Assembly (NCBI RefSeq): GCF_001418685.1
Contig: NZ_LIVM01000004.1
Coordinates: forward strand, 1 to 64,000
Origin: Apibacter mensalis
Lineage (GTDB): Bacteria > Bacteroidota > Bacteroidia > Flavobacteriales > Weeksellaceae
Length of the DNA stretch: 64,000 nt
Direction of reading: 5' to 3'
Positions 52,889-62,845 of the stretch are shown piece by piece; position 1 is the first letter of the stretch, and each line of letters opens with the position of its first letter. The notes below the pieces were generated by a model that saw nothing but the letters and a program-made list of their open reading frames with translations, did no database searches and was not told the origin of the DNA. The translations under genes were made by a program, and so were the position numbers.

Positions 52889-55474
52889 TTAGCCACCTAT
52901 CATTTTCTTTATATGATTTAATTTTATTAAGGCTTCAATAGGAGTAAGGGCATTGATGTCAGTTTTTAATATTTCTTTTCGTATGTTTTCTAAAACAGGA
53001 TCATCCAGTTGAAAAAAGCTTAATTGTATGTTTTTGTCAGTTAATACTTTGGTTCTTTCTTTTAGCTCTTCTTTGGAACTGTTTTTTTCTAAAGTCTTTA
53101 AAATTTGCTCGGCACGTCGAGTTAAAATTTCCGGCATTCCTGCTAACTTTGCTACATGTATACCAAAACTGTGTTCACTTCCTCCCGGTACTAATTTTCT
53201 GAGAAATACAATTGTTCCATCTAATTCTTTAATGCTTACATTAAAATTTTTAATTCTTGCAAAGGAAGTAGTCATTTCATTAAGTTCATGATAGTGGGTC
53301 GCAAAAAGTGTTTTCGGGTGAGTAGGATGTTCATGCAGGTATTCTGCGATAGCCCAAGCTATGGAAACGCCGTCATAGGTGCTGGTGCCTCGGCCTATTT
53401 CATCAAGTAATAGTAAGCTGCGATCTGATATATTATTTAAAATACTGGCCGTTTCGTTCATTTCAACCATAAAGGTTGATTCCCCTTTTGACAGATTATC
53501 CGAAGCTCCTACACGAGTAAATATTTTGTCTACAATTCCCAAGGTAGCATTTTTTGCCGGAACATAGCAGCCTATTTGAGCCATTAAAACAATTAATGCC
53601 GTTTGTCTGAGCAATGCAGATTTTCCGACCATGTTGGGTCCGGTGATCATGAGTATTTGCTGCTTTTCATCATCCAAATAAATTGAATTAGCTACATAGG
53701 ATTCTCCTAAAGGTAATTGTTTTTCGATCACTGGGTGTCTTCCGTCTGTTATGTCAATGATTTTAGAATCAGTGAATTTGGGTTGAGTATAAGAATTTTC
53801 TTGGGCTGTTTTTGCAAATGACAGTAGGGTATCGATAGTAGCAATTATGGAAGTATTATGCTGTATATCGGCAAGATTATTTTTTATTTTTAAGCAAAGA
53901 CTTTTAAATAATTCGGATTCCAGTATTCCTATTTTTTCTTCAGCACCCAGAATTTGTATTTCGTATTCTTTTAATTCTTCTGTTATGTATCTTTCTGCAT
54001 TAACCAAAGTTTGTTTCCTGATCCAGTCGGAAGGAACCTTATCTTTATGAGTGTTTCTAACTTCCAAATAATAGCCGAATACATTATTAAAATCAATTTT
54101 TAAGCTAGGAATTCCGGTTTTTTCTGATTCCCTGATACATAAATTATCTAAATATTCTTTACCATGATTTTTAAGATTTCGCAATTGATCAAGTTCTTCG
54201 GAAATTCCTTGTTTAATAACATTTCCTTTTGATAGAGCTACTGGCAAATCTTCATTCAGATGTCTTTGTAATAATAATACAACCTCCTTTAAATTTTTAA
54301 ATTCTCCAAAATTGCTAAGTGTTGGATGATTTTTCTCTTTTAAAATTTTTTCAATGGTTATGTAATGGATCAGAGAATCTTTCAAATATCCTAATTCTTT
54401 AGGTGATATACGTTCACCGGCTAATTTTCCTAAAAGTCTTTCTACATCGGATGTGCCTTTAAGTTTTTCACTGATCTCATAAGATATTTCAGGGAATTTT
54501 AGAAAGAAATCTACTACTTCCAATCTTCGTTTGATCACAGGTATGTCTTTTAGAGGAGTGAGAACCCATCTGCGTAACATTCTTCCTCCCATATTGGTAT
54601 GCGTCTTATCTAATATTTTTAATAGGGTAACCGATTGGGATTCTTTTGTATGTATTAATTCTAAATTTTTGATAGTAAAATCGTCCATCCAAACAAAAGT
54701 TTCTTGCGACAAACGTTGAATATTGGATATATGATCCAATAATGTATGATGGGTATCTTCTACCAAATAAGCAAAAATCGCTCCTGCAGCTGTTATAGCC
54801 AACTTCATCTGATCTATTCCAAATCCTTTCAGTGATTTAGTTTTAAAATGGGAGGTTAGTTTGTCGTAGGAGTAATCATATTGGTATGCCCAGTCTTCTA
54901 ATTGAAATGAATAAGCTTGATGAGTAAAGGGTAAAGGATGTCTTCGTTGATGGATTATTTCGGTAGGCTTAAAATTATCAATTAGATGTCGGAGCTTTAA
55001 CTCATCTCCTTCAGAGACCAGGAATTCACCGGTGGAAATATCCAATAAAGCCATTCCATATAAATTTTTTTCCTGGTGAACAGACAATAGAAAGTTATTA
55101 CTCTTAGCTTCTAATACTTTATCATTAAACGTCACTCCCGGTGTAACCAATTCCGTAACACCACGTTTGACAATTCCTTTTGCCAAGGCAGGGTCTTCCA
55201 ATTGATCGCAAATAGCAACTCTAAGTCCCGAACGTACCAACTTGGGTAAATAAACATCTAAAGAATGATGAGGAAATCCGGCTAATTCAATATGAGAAGC
55301 CTGTCCATTAGCTCTTTTTGTAAGAACAATTCCTAAAATTTTGGAAGCTTTTACAGCATCTTCACCAAATGTTTCATAAAAATCTCCAACTCGAAACAAC
55401 AGCATAGCATCCGGATATCGGGCTTTTATACTGTTGTATTGCTTCATTAAAGGAGTTTCTTTTGTCTTACCCAT
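52889..55474 (-). CDS. mutS: DNA mismatch repair protein MutS
   Basis: 861 residues, normal length. MutS recognises mismatches and starts repair with MutL. The mismatch-binding F-x-E is in DFYETFGEDA near residue 35. The ATPase has Walker A TGPNMVGKSALLRQTALIV, Walker B LLLDEIGRGTSTYDG and the histidine switch FATHYHELNEM. The C-terminal helix-turn-helix and tail are present. An intact MutS is relevant here because repeats in this window would change more often without it. Confidence 0.97.
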   Translation of the reverse strand: MGKTKETPLMKQYNSIKARYPDAMLLFRVGDFYETFGEDAVKASKILGIVLTKRANGQASHIELAGFPHHSLDVYLPKLVRSGLRVAICDQLEDPALAKGIVKRGVTELVTPGVTFNDKVLEAKSNNFLLSVHQEKNLYGMALLDISTGEFLVSEGDELKLRHLIDNFKPTEIIHQRRHPLPFTHQAYSFQLEDWAYQYDYSYDKLTSHFKTKSLKGFGIDQMKLAITAAGAIFAYLVEDTHHTLLDHISNIQRLSQETFVWMDDFTIKNLELIHTKESQSVTLLKILDKTHTNMGGRMLRRWVLTPLKDIPVIKRRLEVVDFFLKFPEISYEISEKLKGTSDVERLLGKLAGERISPKELGYLKDSLIHYITIEKILKEKNHPTLSNFGEFKNLKEVVLLLQRHLNEDLPVALSKGNVIKQGISEELDQLRNLKNHGKEYLDNLCIRESEKTGIPSLKIDFNNVFGYYLEVRNTHKDKVPSDWIRKQTLVNAERYITEELKEYEIQILGAEEKIGILESELFKSLCLKIKNNLADIQHNTSIIATIDTLLSFAKTAQENSYTQPKFTDSKIIDITDGRHPVIEKQLPLGESYVANSIYLDDEKQQILMITGPNMVGKSALLRQTALIVLMAQIGCYVPAKNATLGIVDKIFTRVGASDNLSKGESTFMVEMNETASILNNISDRSLLLLDEIGRGTSTYDGVSIAWAIAEYLHEHPTHPKTLFATHYHELNEMTTSFARIKNFNVSIKELDGTIVFLRKLVPGGSEHSFGIHVAKLAGMPEILTRRAEQILKTLEKNSSKEELKERTKVLTDKNIQLSFFQLDDPVLENIRKEILKTDINALTPIEALIKLNHIKKMIGG

Positions 55475-55804
55475 TGCTTATGTGAAATTATAATAAGTGT
55501 TAATTTACATGAATTTGCTAAGTTAACATTTATTAATGGTATTAAAAAATTGCAATTTTCATTAAAAGCTTAGCCATTTTTGTTCTGAAATACATCTAAA
55601 TGATCTTGACTTAGAACATTTTATGCTTTATTCATAATTTAAAAGTGTTGAGAAAATATATATTTTAAAGTTTGAAAAATAAAGTATTGATTCTAAATGA
55701 ATCCTTTCGGAACTCACATTCTTTAGTTGAGATAAATTTAGTTTTAACTCGTTCTAACTTTTTAACGTATAATAAAAAAAGATTTATATAAAAATTCAAA
55801 ACTT
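55475..55804. other. Intergenic region between mutS and the DUF6427 gene
   Basis: AT-rich, no open frame or repeat of note. It must hold the mutS promoter, but I could not pick a site with confidence. Confidence 0.5.
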
Positions 55805-56623
55805 TTAAATACATCTAGAAGTAATAAGGCTTACCGGAAGACTTACGAATATCAATAACGCATAATTATCTCCCATAAAGAAAGCATATATTAAAATCCA
55901 AAATAATAAATAAAAAACTAATATGGTATGTTGTGAAGAGATATTTAAATCTTCAGAAATATTTTTGTTCGAATATTGACTGATCCATCCAAAGATTAAT
56001 ACAACCGAGAGTATTAATAGAATAGGTATTTGATATTCAAAATGAAACGTTGGGATGGTTAATTGATTTATCCAATTGTTCAAATATGAGAATGAATCGG
56101 TAATCAATGTTATTTCAAGTGTAAGGATCATGGTAACCACAACTCCGGCAATATATTGAGATATATTAATTTTTTCTTTATAATAAATAATTGTCATAAA
56201 CAAAAACAGAAAAACTATAGTAATGGTAGGGAAGTATAATAAGCTTGATATGGAAGTGAGCATACCAATGTTAAAATATTTCAATTGGGAAGATTTGGTG
56301 AAAATATCCAACAGTAATAAAAGAGCAATAGAAAGTAATAAGTAGGAAATACCAATAGTTGAATTGGTAAATTCTTCGCAGGAAGGAATAAATAAAAGAT
56401 TATAGATGGCTAATGCCCATATTTTACTTTTATTTTTAAATTTTGAGTATAAAATAGTAATTACATTTAAGATATATGATAGAGAGCTTATAGCTGCTAT
56501 CTCCCATAATCTGGTTAGGGAATTAATTTGTAAATGGAGATAAAATATAATTGCTACTAAAAAAATGATCCACAGGCCTAAAACGGGAAAAAAATATTTA
56601 TTAAAAGGAGAATTCGAGTACAT
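55805..56623 (-). CDS. DUF6427-like integral membrane protein
   Basis: 272 residues with about eight hydrophobic helices (for example FPVLGLWIIFLVAIIFYL and ILTLEITLITDSFSYL) and no soluble domain. Family placement in DUF6427, found throughout Flavobacteriia, rests on topology and on the neighbouring DUF6341-like gene. The function is unknown. The start ATG at 56621-56623 is divergent from the small gene at 56668. Confidence 0.7.
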   Translation of the reverse strand: MYSNSPFNKYFFPVLGLWIIFLVAIIFYLHLQINSLTRLWEIAAISSLSYILNVITILYSKFKNKSKIWALAIYNLLFIPSCEEFTNSTIGISYLLLSIALLLLLDIFTKSSQLKYFNIGMLTSISSLLYFPTITIVFLFLFMTIIYYKEKINISQYIAGVVVTMILTLEITLITDSFSYLNNWINQLTIPTFHFEYQIPILLILSVVLIFGWISQYSNKNISEDLNISSQHTILVFYLLFWILIYAFFMGDNYALLIFVSLPVSLITSRCI

Positions 56624-56667
56624 TTTTTTATATATTTGTTACAAAAATATAAATAAAAACCTATTAA

Positions 56668-56853
56668 ATGATGACAGAATTAATTCTAGGTATCAGCAAA
56701 TTATTTACATGGTCTTACAAAATTTTACCTGTCATTGGGCATTTTGTAGATTGGTTTTATGTGGTAGTTCTTTGTTTATTTCTTTTATACTGGTGTAAAA
56801 GAATTATTGGATTTACACAAAAAGACAACAAATATGATGGGGATCATCTATAA
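56668..56853 (+). CDS. DUF6341-like small membrane protein
   Basis: 61 residues, starting at the first of two ATGs (MMTELILGISKLF). It has one strong membrane helix, HFVDWFYVVVLCLFLLYWC, then a charged tail ending DKKYDGDHL-like (QKDNKYDGDHL). DUF6341 proteins of this size lie next to DUF6427 genes in flavobacteria. It is divergent from the DUF6427-like gene, and 45 bp upstream of the CapA-like gene. Small size makes it moderately sure. Confidence 0.65.
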   Translation: MMTELILGISKLFTWSYKILPVIGHFVDWFYVVVLCLFLLYWCKRIIGFTQKDNKYDGDHL

Positions 56854-56898
56854 ATTATGTTTTTAAGGCACAGTCAATGGCTTTATTAACTTATTCTT

Positions 56899-58011
56899 AT
56901 GAGATTCTTTTTAATTATTATAACCTTTTTGGTAATTATAGTTGCCTGTAAAAAAAATAAGGATAAAGAATTTGAAAAAAAGTCTTATCCGGTTATTACT
57001 TCAAAAAATCTTTCTTCTAATATTATTTCCGATACGGTAACAATTACTGCTGTTGGGGACATCATGATAGGAAGTAATTATCCCTCTATATCTTATTTGC
57101 CAGGTGTCAATATATTAGAAGAAATTAAACCCGTACTTAAAGAAAAAACGGATTTAATCGTCGGTAATTTAGAAGGTACCTTATTTGATTCCGGAGGAAA
57201 GCCCAAAAGTTGTACCAATTCTAATTTTTGCTTTGTATTCAGAACTCCTTTTACCTATGGAAGATATTTGAAGGAGGCTGGTTTTGACTTTTTAAGCATG
57301 GCAAATAATCATAGTAATGATTTTGGATCAATGGGGAGGATCGCAACAGAAAAAAACTTAAAGAGTTTAGGAATTCAATATGCCGGTATATTAAAACATT
57401 CTGAATATGCTATTAAAGAAAAGAATGGAATACGATATGCCTTTATTGGTGCCGGGCATAATGCGGGTTTAGTAAGTTCGATTTACTACACGGATATCAA
57501 GAGAATCATAAAAGAGGTTCGTCCTAAAGTGAATATTGTTATTGTTATGTTTCATGGGGGAGGAGAGGGTGCCTCTTATCAGCATATCCCTTTTAAAAAT
57601 GAATTTTATGCAGGTGAAAATCGTGGCAATGTGGTGGAATTTGCACATGCGTGTATCGATTCGGGGGCAGATCTTATCCTGGGAAGCGGTCCTCATGTTG
57701 CTAGAGCCATTGAGCTTTATAATAATAAGTTTATAGCTTATAGTTTGGGTAATTTTGCCACTTATGGAAAGATTACACTTACCGGACCTAATGGAAATGC
57801 CCCGATTCTAAAAATTAAAACCGACGTTAAAGGAAATTTTATTTCTTGTCATGTTGTATCCATAATTCAAAGTAAGGGATCTAAAAAAGGCCCTGAAATC
57901 GACCATAACCATAGAGCATATAATTACATTAAATATTTAACCCTTACAGATTTCCCTAATAATCGTTTTATCTTCACGTCATCTGGAGAAATTAAAGTCA
58001 AACCTAGGTAA
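56899..58011 (+). CDS. CapA-family metallophosphatase-like lipoprotein
   Basis: 370 residues. A lipoprotein signal ends LVIIVACKKN. The CapA/PGA_cap domain, of calcineurin-like fold, follows: ITAVGDIMIGSN, LIVGNLEGTLFD, FLSMANNHSNDFG, VIVMFHGGGEGASYQ and DLILGSGPHVARAIELYNNKFIAYSLGNF. These hold the metal-binding D, N and H residues. Named after poly-gamma-glutamate capsule synthesis, but many lipoprotein members have other or unknown roles; no capsule genes are nearby. Confidence 0.88.
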   Translation: MRFFLIIITFLVIIVACKKNKDKEFEKKSYPVITSKNLSSNIISDTVTITAVGDIMIGSNYPSISYLPGVNILEEIKPVLKEKTDLIVGNLEGTLFDSGGKPKSCTNSNFCFVFRTPFTYGRYLKEAGFDFLSMANNHSNDFGSMGRIATEKNLKSLGIQYAGILKHSEYAIKEKNGIRYAFIGAGHNAGLVSSIYYTDIKRIIKEVRPKVNIVIVMFHGGGEGASYQHIPFKNEFYAGENRGNVVEFAHACIDSGADLILGSGPHVARAIELYNNKFIAYSLGNFATYGKITLTGPNGNAPILKIKTDVKGNFISCHVVSIIQSKGSKKGPEIDHNHRAYNYIKYLTLTDFPNNRFIFTSSGEIKVKPR

Positions 58012-58347
58012 ATTAAATTAATTATTATTTTTTGCGAACTGTTTATATTGTATGAACAAGTATCGGTTTGGTATTCGTTGTAATTATTTTTTGTGAGAAT
58101 TCTATTTAACCTCCTTGTACACTACATAATTTTAAAATCATTTTATTTATCTAAACATAGCTTTTAACATAATAATGAATTTATATTATGAAATAGTTGT
58201 TAGATATTAATTTATTCAATGATTTATATAAGATATATGATGTTATGGCTGTTTCTAATTATTAGAATTATTAGAGAATATATACCTATATTTTTTTGTC
58301 TCAAACAATATTTTTATTTTTATAATAGTCTTACTAAGTATACATAT
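58012..58347. other. Intergenic region before the endonuclease gene
   Basis: AT-rich with no independent gene. An in-frame extension of the endonuclease from 58219 would add 43 odd hydrophobic residues before the signal peptide and is rejected. Confidence 0.5.
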
Positions 58348-59418
58348 ATGAAAAAAAAATTTACTCTTTTATTATTGGTAATAGTCCATTTATTCTTATT
58401 CGCCCAAATTCCAAAATATTATGATTCCATAGATTTTTCAAAACATGGAGACAATTTAAAAAAAGATATTTCATCTTTAATTACTGCTACCCATACCACC
58501 TTATTGTATTATAGTAATAGCAAAAAGCCTGATGTGTGGAAAACCTTAAAATTGTCAGATTTAGATCCTGATAATCTTCAACAAAATACCGTTTTATTAA
58601 TATATGGCTATAATAACGATTCGGAGGATACAATGCATAATCGTATGAGAAGTGTGGATTCATCATGTCACAAATCTTCTTGTAAAGGACTTTGGACCAG
58701 AGAACATGTTTTTGCAAAATCATTAGCAAATCCTAAATTAGTCACATCGTCTAGAGGTCCCGGTACCGATGCACATAATTTAAGGGCAGTAGATCAACAA
58801 TATAACATCCGTAGAAGTAACCGGAATTTTGCCGAAGGTAAAGGAATTTCCGGTAATGTTTCCTCTACGGGTTTTTATCCGGGGGATGAATGGAAGGGTT
58901 CTGTAGCAAGAATCATCATGTATATGCATGTCAGATATCCTTATCAATGCGAGGCTAAAAATACTGCAGAAAGTACCTATACTTATAGTGTTGAAATGCC
59001 GGATTTATATCTAAAGTGGAATGCTGAAAAAGATCCATCGCTTTTTGAAAAACTTCGAAATGAGGTTATTTACAGCGTACAGGGAAATAGGAATCCGTTT
59101 ATTGATAACCCTTACATTGCCACTCTTATTTGGGGAGGACCAAGTGCTTTAAATACGTGGGGATATATGTTGGTGGATGAAATGATAAAACCTGTTGAAT
59201 GTAAAGTTTATCCAACAGTAACATCTGATAATTTTATATATATTAAAGGACGGGATATAAAATCAATATATATCTATAACGTTTCAGGCAATTTGATTAA
59301 TCATATTGTAAATTTTAATGACAACAAACTATCGATTCCAAATCAAGTGGGTATCTATTTTATTAAATTGGTTACTAAATCAGGGAATCAAACTTTTAAA
59401 ATTATAAAAAAACCATGA
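58348..59418 (+). CDS. Secreted endonuclease I family protein with T9SS sorting domain
   Basis: 356 residues from the ATG at 58348 (MKKKFTLLLLVIVHLFLFAQ), a clean signal peptide. The EndA/NucM-type nuclease domain covers about residues 20-275, with the active-site region LWTREHVFAKSLA (His) and GTDAHNLRAVDQQYNIRRSNR (with the metal-binding Asn). The last 70 residues look like a type A C-terminal sorting domain (VYPTVTSDNFIYIKG to GIYFIKLVTKSGNQTFKIIKK), the signal for the type IX system of Bacteroidota. It should degrade extracellular DNA or RNA. The gene stands alone, with a terminator after it. Confidence 0.9.
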   Translation: MKKKFTLLLLVIVHLFLFAQIPKYYDSIDFSKHGDNLKKDISSLITATHTTLLYYSNSKKPDVWKTLKLSDLDPDNLQQNTVLLIYGYNNDSEDTMHNRMRSVDSSCHKSSCKGLWTREHVFAKSLANPKLVTSSRGPGTDAHNLRAVDQQYNIRRSNRNFAEGKGISGNVSSTGFYPGDEWKGSVARIIMYMHVRYPYQCEAKNTAESTYTYSVEMPDLYLKWNAEKDPSLFEKLRNEVIYSVQGNRNPFIDNPYIATLIWGGPSALNTWGYMLVDEMIKPVECKVYPTVTSDNFIYIKGRDIKSIYIYNVSGNLINHIVNFNDNKLSIPNQVGIYFIKLVTKSGNQTFKIIKKP

Positions 59419-59799
59419 ATCTTATTAAAGTAATATTTTAAATATATAAGTAATTATATGGAAAAGAAGCCAAGTAATTTTAAGGCTTTTTATTATTTTA
59501 AATTCTTAAGAAAAAATTTTAAAAGGTTCTGCTTATATTCAAAAATATAGACTAACAGTTAATAATATGTATTTGTGATGTAATATAAACAAACTTAAAA
59601 TACTTGATTATATTAGTTTAAGCTTTTGTTATAATACTTTAAAAAGTTATTTGTTTTACTATTAAATTATTTATTATTTAAATTAATATTTGAGAAAAAA
59701 GAATCCAATTACACTACTTAAATATGGTAGTTTTATATTTATATTTCATAATTTTATAGTTAAATTTACCTATTAAAAATAAATTTATAAATTAAAATT
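59419..59799. other. Intergenic region with terminator
   Basis: It contains the hairpin at 59467-59497; the rest is AT-rich, with no gene. Confidence 0.5.
59467..59497 (+). terminator. Terminator of the endonuclease gene
   Basis: AAGCC (59467-59471) and GGCTT (59484-59488) form a short stem followed by TTTTATTATTTT, 49 bp after the stop. The stem is short, so the strength is uncertain. Confidence 0.5.
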
Positions 59800-61134
59800 A
59801 TGAAAAAATTTACATTTAGGTTTATCATCTTTTCTTTTTTAGGGATGATATTAACAATGCAATCATGTACTAGCGAAGATAGTCTTGATGAAGTGTCTTC
59901 AAGTTCCGTAAATTCTGATGAATCATTATCTAATTCAGTATCAGGTTGGTCAAATGATTTTGAGGAAATTGGAACTTTGGATTACAGTACTTTATTAGAT
60001 ATAAGGGAAAATTTAATTAAGTCTGGAGTAAGTGTATCAAATTTAAAATTAAATGAACCTTCTAAAACGCGAAGATCACAACCTTATGTTCAGGTTATAA
60101 AAGTAAAAGCTAAAACCTCTCATCCCAATCGTTTAGGGGGGACCATTGATGTATCAGGAGTATTGTTATTGCCTACAAAATTTATCTGTAATAATATATT
60201 TAAACACCGTATAATTATTGCTCCACCTCCAACGTATACCTATAATAAAATGGCTCCTTCTAATGTGTTTCAAGGATTTAAATGGATGGATAATGATTTT
60301 CATTTTAATTACTTAGCTTTTTGGACGCTTCAGGCTTGTAGCGGCTTTATAGTTTTCTTCCCTGATTATCCCGGATTTGGAGATTCATATAAACAATGTC
60401 AACATCCGTATTTAGATTCAAAAGCTATGGTTAATTCTACGTTGGATTTATTAAAGTCTGCTCAAAGAACCTTAACCAAAAAAGGATATAAATATAAAAA
60501 GGATTTAATAATTACCGGATATTCTTTAGGTGGTTTTGTAGCTTCTTCTTTAGCACGGGAAATTGAAACTAACCCTTCACATGGTCAATCAGTTGGCTTG
60601 TTGCTTACAGGTGGTACTCCTTGTAATTTAAAGCAAATTGCGGATATAGTTAGAGGTACTGAAAAAACTCAACATCATTTTTTTCTTTCTTATGGTTTGT
60701 GGGGGTATAAGGAAAATGCCTATCCGTATATAAATATCAACGATTTTTTAAAAGAGCCTTATGCTTCCAAATCCCTTTCTTGGTTTGATGGAACTCATTA
60801 TGAATTACTATTAAATCTATATTTTTCAAACAGGCCTAAGGATATATATACCGAAAAATTTATTAAATATCTTGATACCGACCCGAGCATTTCTTATATG
60901 AATGAAATACTTAAAGAAAATAGCGTTAAACCTTGGAAAAATAAATGTAGATTTATAATGACGCATGGGACTTCCGATGTTTCTGTTTATTATCAAAATG
61001 CCTATGATTTTTCTGAAAATCAGAAAAAAGCAGGTGGAAATGTAACCTTTATCCCTACTGTAGGTGATCATATTATAGGTATAGTCCCTTATTATGCAAA
61101 GGCAACACTTTATGCAGCACTTTATAAATATTAA
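59800..61134 (+). CDS. Alpha/beta-hydrolase lipoprotein (secretory-lipase-like)
   Basis: 444 residues. The N-terminus MKKFTFRFIIFSFLGMILTMQSC is a lipoprotein signal (QSC). After a serine-rich linker (about 25-60) comes an alpha/beta-hydrolase domain. The nucleophile elbow is GYSLGG (serine near residue 249), the likely acid is in MTHGTSDVSVYY, and the histidine is in PTVGDHIIG. The order fits a secreted lipase or carboxylesterase of the LIP type, acting at the cell surface. A badly decayed copy of its C-terminal half lies 400 bp downstream, so the gene was once duplicated. Confidence 0.85.
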   Translation: MKKFTFRFIIFSFLGMILTMQSCTSEDSLDEVSSSSVNSDESLSNSVSGWSNDFEEIGTLDYSTLLDIRENLIKSGVSVSNLKLNEPSKTRRSQPYVQVIKVKAKTSHPNRLGGTIDVSGVLLLPTKFICNNIFKHRIIIAPPPTYTYNKMAPSNVFQGFKWMDNDFHFNYLAFWTLQACSGFIVFFPDYPGFGDSYKQCQHPYLDSKAMVNSTLDLLKSAQRTLTKKGYKYKKDLIITGYSLGGFVASSLAREIETNPSHGQSVGLLLTGGTPCNLKQIADIVRGTEKTQHHFFLSYGLWGYKENAYPYININDFLKEPYASKSLSWFDGTHYELLLNLYFSNRPKDIYTEKFIKYLDTDPSISYMNEILKENSVKPWKNKCRFIMTHGTSDVSVYYQNAYDFSENQKKAGGNVTFIPTVGDHIIGIVPYYAKATLYAALYKY

Positions 61135-61159
61135 TTTTATTTAAATTATAAGTAAAAAA

Positions 61160-61188
61160 TAAAGCAGGTCTCATATGAGTCCTGCTTT
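61160..61188 (+). terminator. Terminator of the hydrolase gene
   Basis: AAAGCAGG and CCTGCTTT flank CTCATATGAG, making an almost perfect long stem with one T-T mismatch on each side of the core. It lies 25 bp after the stop, with a T-rich downstream part. Confidence 0.75.
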
Positions 61189-61549
61189 ACTCTTTATAAG
61201 ACTAATACATGGTATATCTTCAGATTATTTCAAAAAACTTGTGAATTTGCTTAAAATTAAAAAGTTATTAATTTTTATAAGATTCAATAATGTAAATATT
61301 AGGTTAACAAGGCTTTACAGGTATATAAAAAGTAGGTTTGATGTTAAAATAAACTGTTATAAATTCTATTCTGATTGATATAATTAGTTGTTTCACTACA
61401 TGGTAAATTCGTTTAGTAGCTTGAAAAAAAATTATATAATTGATTACGTAGTATTGATGGAAATTAGATATATATAAATTAATATGAATATATTTTATAA
61501 AATTAGAAAATAATTACATTAGTTATAATATAAAATTTAGGGATTTAGT

Positions 61550-61880
61550 TTGTAATAAAATAATATAGATAAACAGATTGCTTATATAGGTAGAAGTTAA
61601 AAAAAAACACGAAATCCTTATTTCCTTGCTTATGGTTTATGGAGATATAAGATCCCAATATAAACTTTAAAGATTATTTAAAAGGACCATATGCTTCTAA
61701 CGTGTTATTCTATTGCGATGGTACTCATTATAATATAATAAAAGTAAATGCGTATGATTTTTCAATATTATAGAAAAAATTTGAAAGTAATGTAGTATTC
61801 ATTCCAACATAAAGAAATTGCATTATAGCATGGCTACTTTAATTGTACAAAGCGATCTTTTATATTACTCTTTATAAATA
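61550..61880 (+). pseudogene. Decayed C-terminal half of a second hydrolase gene
   Basis: DNA matches the intact hydrolase piece by piece. cagattgcttatataggtag parallels cagattgc-like bases near 60635. cttatggtttatggagatat parallels cttatggtttgtgggggtat. Further on, a block ending gatggtactcattat is shared with small changes, and the end actctttataaat is close to gcactttataaat. Stops and small deletions break the frame everywhere, and the segment between the nucleophile and acid regions is shortened. No promoter or start remains. Confidence 0.75.
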
Positions 61881-61901
61881 GTCTTTTTATATTTATAATT
61901 G

Positions 61902-62228
61902 TTATTTTATATACTTTATGAAAGCCCAAAATTTCCTTTTTTTCAAATAATCTAAATTTAATTCATTTACATAGGCCTCCTTTTCAAAACTTATTTCACT
62001 ATAGGCAATATGTGCATTTTTATATTTTATAAGATTATGTATATATTCAGCTATATAAAATACAAAGAAAAATATCCAAAACATTTCAAGTTGTTGTCTT
62101 AAATGTATTCTCTCGTGGTTAATTAATATTTTATTTCTTTTTAAATGTTTATATCGTATAAAAATAAATGGGAATATAGTTATTCCTTGAAAATCGCCAT
62201 AAAATATAAGTGGGAAATATATTATCAT
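61902..62228 (-). CDS. Small membrane protein with HExxH motif
   Basis: 108 residues: an N-terminal hydrophobic stretch (MIIYFPLIFYGDFQGITIFPF), then NHERIHLRQQLEMFWIFF with the zinc-peptidase-type HExxH (HERIH), and a second helix (FVFYIAEYIHNLI). A conserved E in the SFEKEAYVNE segment could be the third ligand. It resembles short M56-like putative peptidases of Flavobacteriia. Activity is unproven. The gene is flanked by gene-poor DNA. Confidence 0.75.
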   Translation of the reverse strand: MIIYFPLIFYGDFQGITIFPFIFIRYKHLKRNKILINHERIHLRQQLEMFWIFFFVFYIAEYIHNLIKYKNAHIAYSEISFEKEAYVNELNLDYLKKRKFWAFIKYIK

Positions 62229-62845
62229 TTGTTATCTGTTATTTTCCAATTTTCATCTAAAGAATTGGCTGTCTCTTTATCAACTTTTATGCAAAATAAA
62301 TTATAGGAATATATTATCTTACTATAATTAACATTGATTAATACTCCAGGGTTATTATTCCAACTAATACAGTCTATATAATATCTAAAATTATTATTTA
62401 TTAGTATCTTTTAAATTAGAATTGATTCATAATATTTGAGAAAAATTAATCAGAGTACCAGGTGTTGTAAAAAGAGTAATTATTTTTTACAAATTTAAGT
62501 AAGCAATATACAGCTTCTTTTAATATAATAAGTTGTCTCATTGACTGTTCTAATGTGGGATAAGATTATAAATTATCTTTACTTTATATTCCTTTCCCGT
62601 AATAAATTTATACACTAATCTAAATTAAAGTAGATTACAAAATTATCATAAACTAATGAATTTATCAATTTATTTAAATATTTAATATTTTTATTATTAC
62701 ATATAAATATTATTATTTATTTTTTTATATGTAATATTATTTTAATTTTATTTAAGAAAAAAAACATAATTAAAATAATTAAACACTGATATGTTAAATA
62801 ATTAAATAATTGAATTTCTAACAAATTTTGTACCTTTACTTTGTT
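62229..62845. other. Very AT-rich intergenic region upstream of mfd
   Basis: About 600 bases, almost entirely A and T. No gene, RNA or repeat family is recognised; this stretch should hold the divergent promoters of mfd and the HExxH protein gene. Confidence 0.5.

Noticed and set aside
58219-58347. Longer start for the secreted endonuclease
   Set aside because: It would place 43 hydrophobic residues before a clean signal peptide.
61175-61378. 67-codon open frame on the plus strand
   Set aside because: Its ATG lies inside the terminator hairpin of the hydrolase gene, and the protein looks random.
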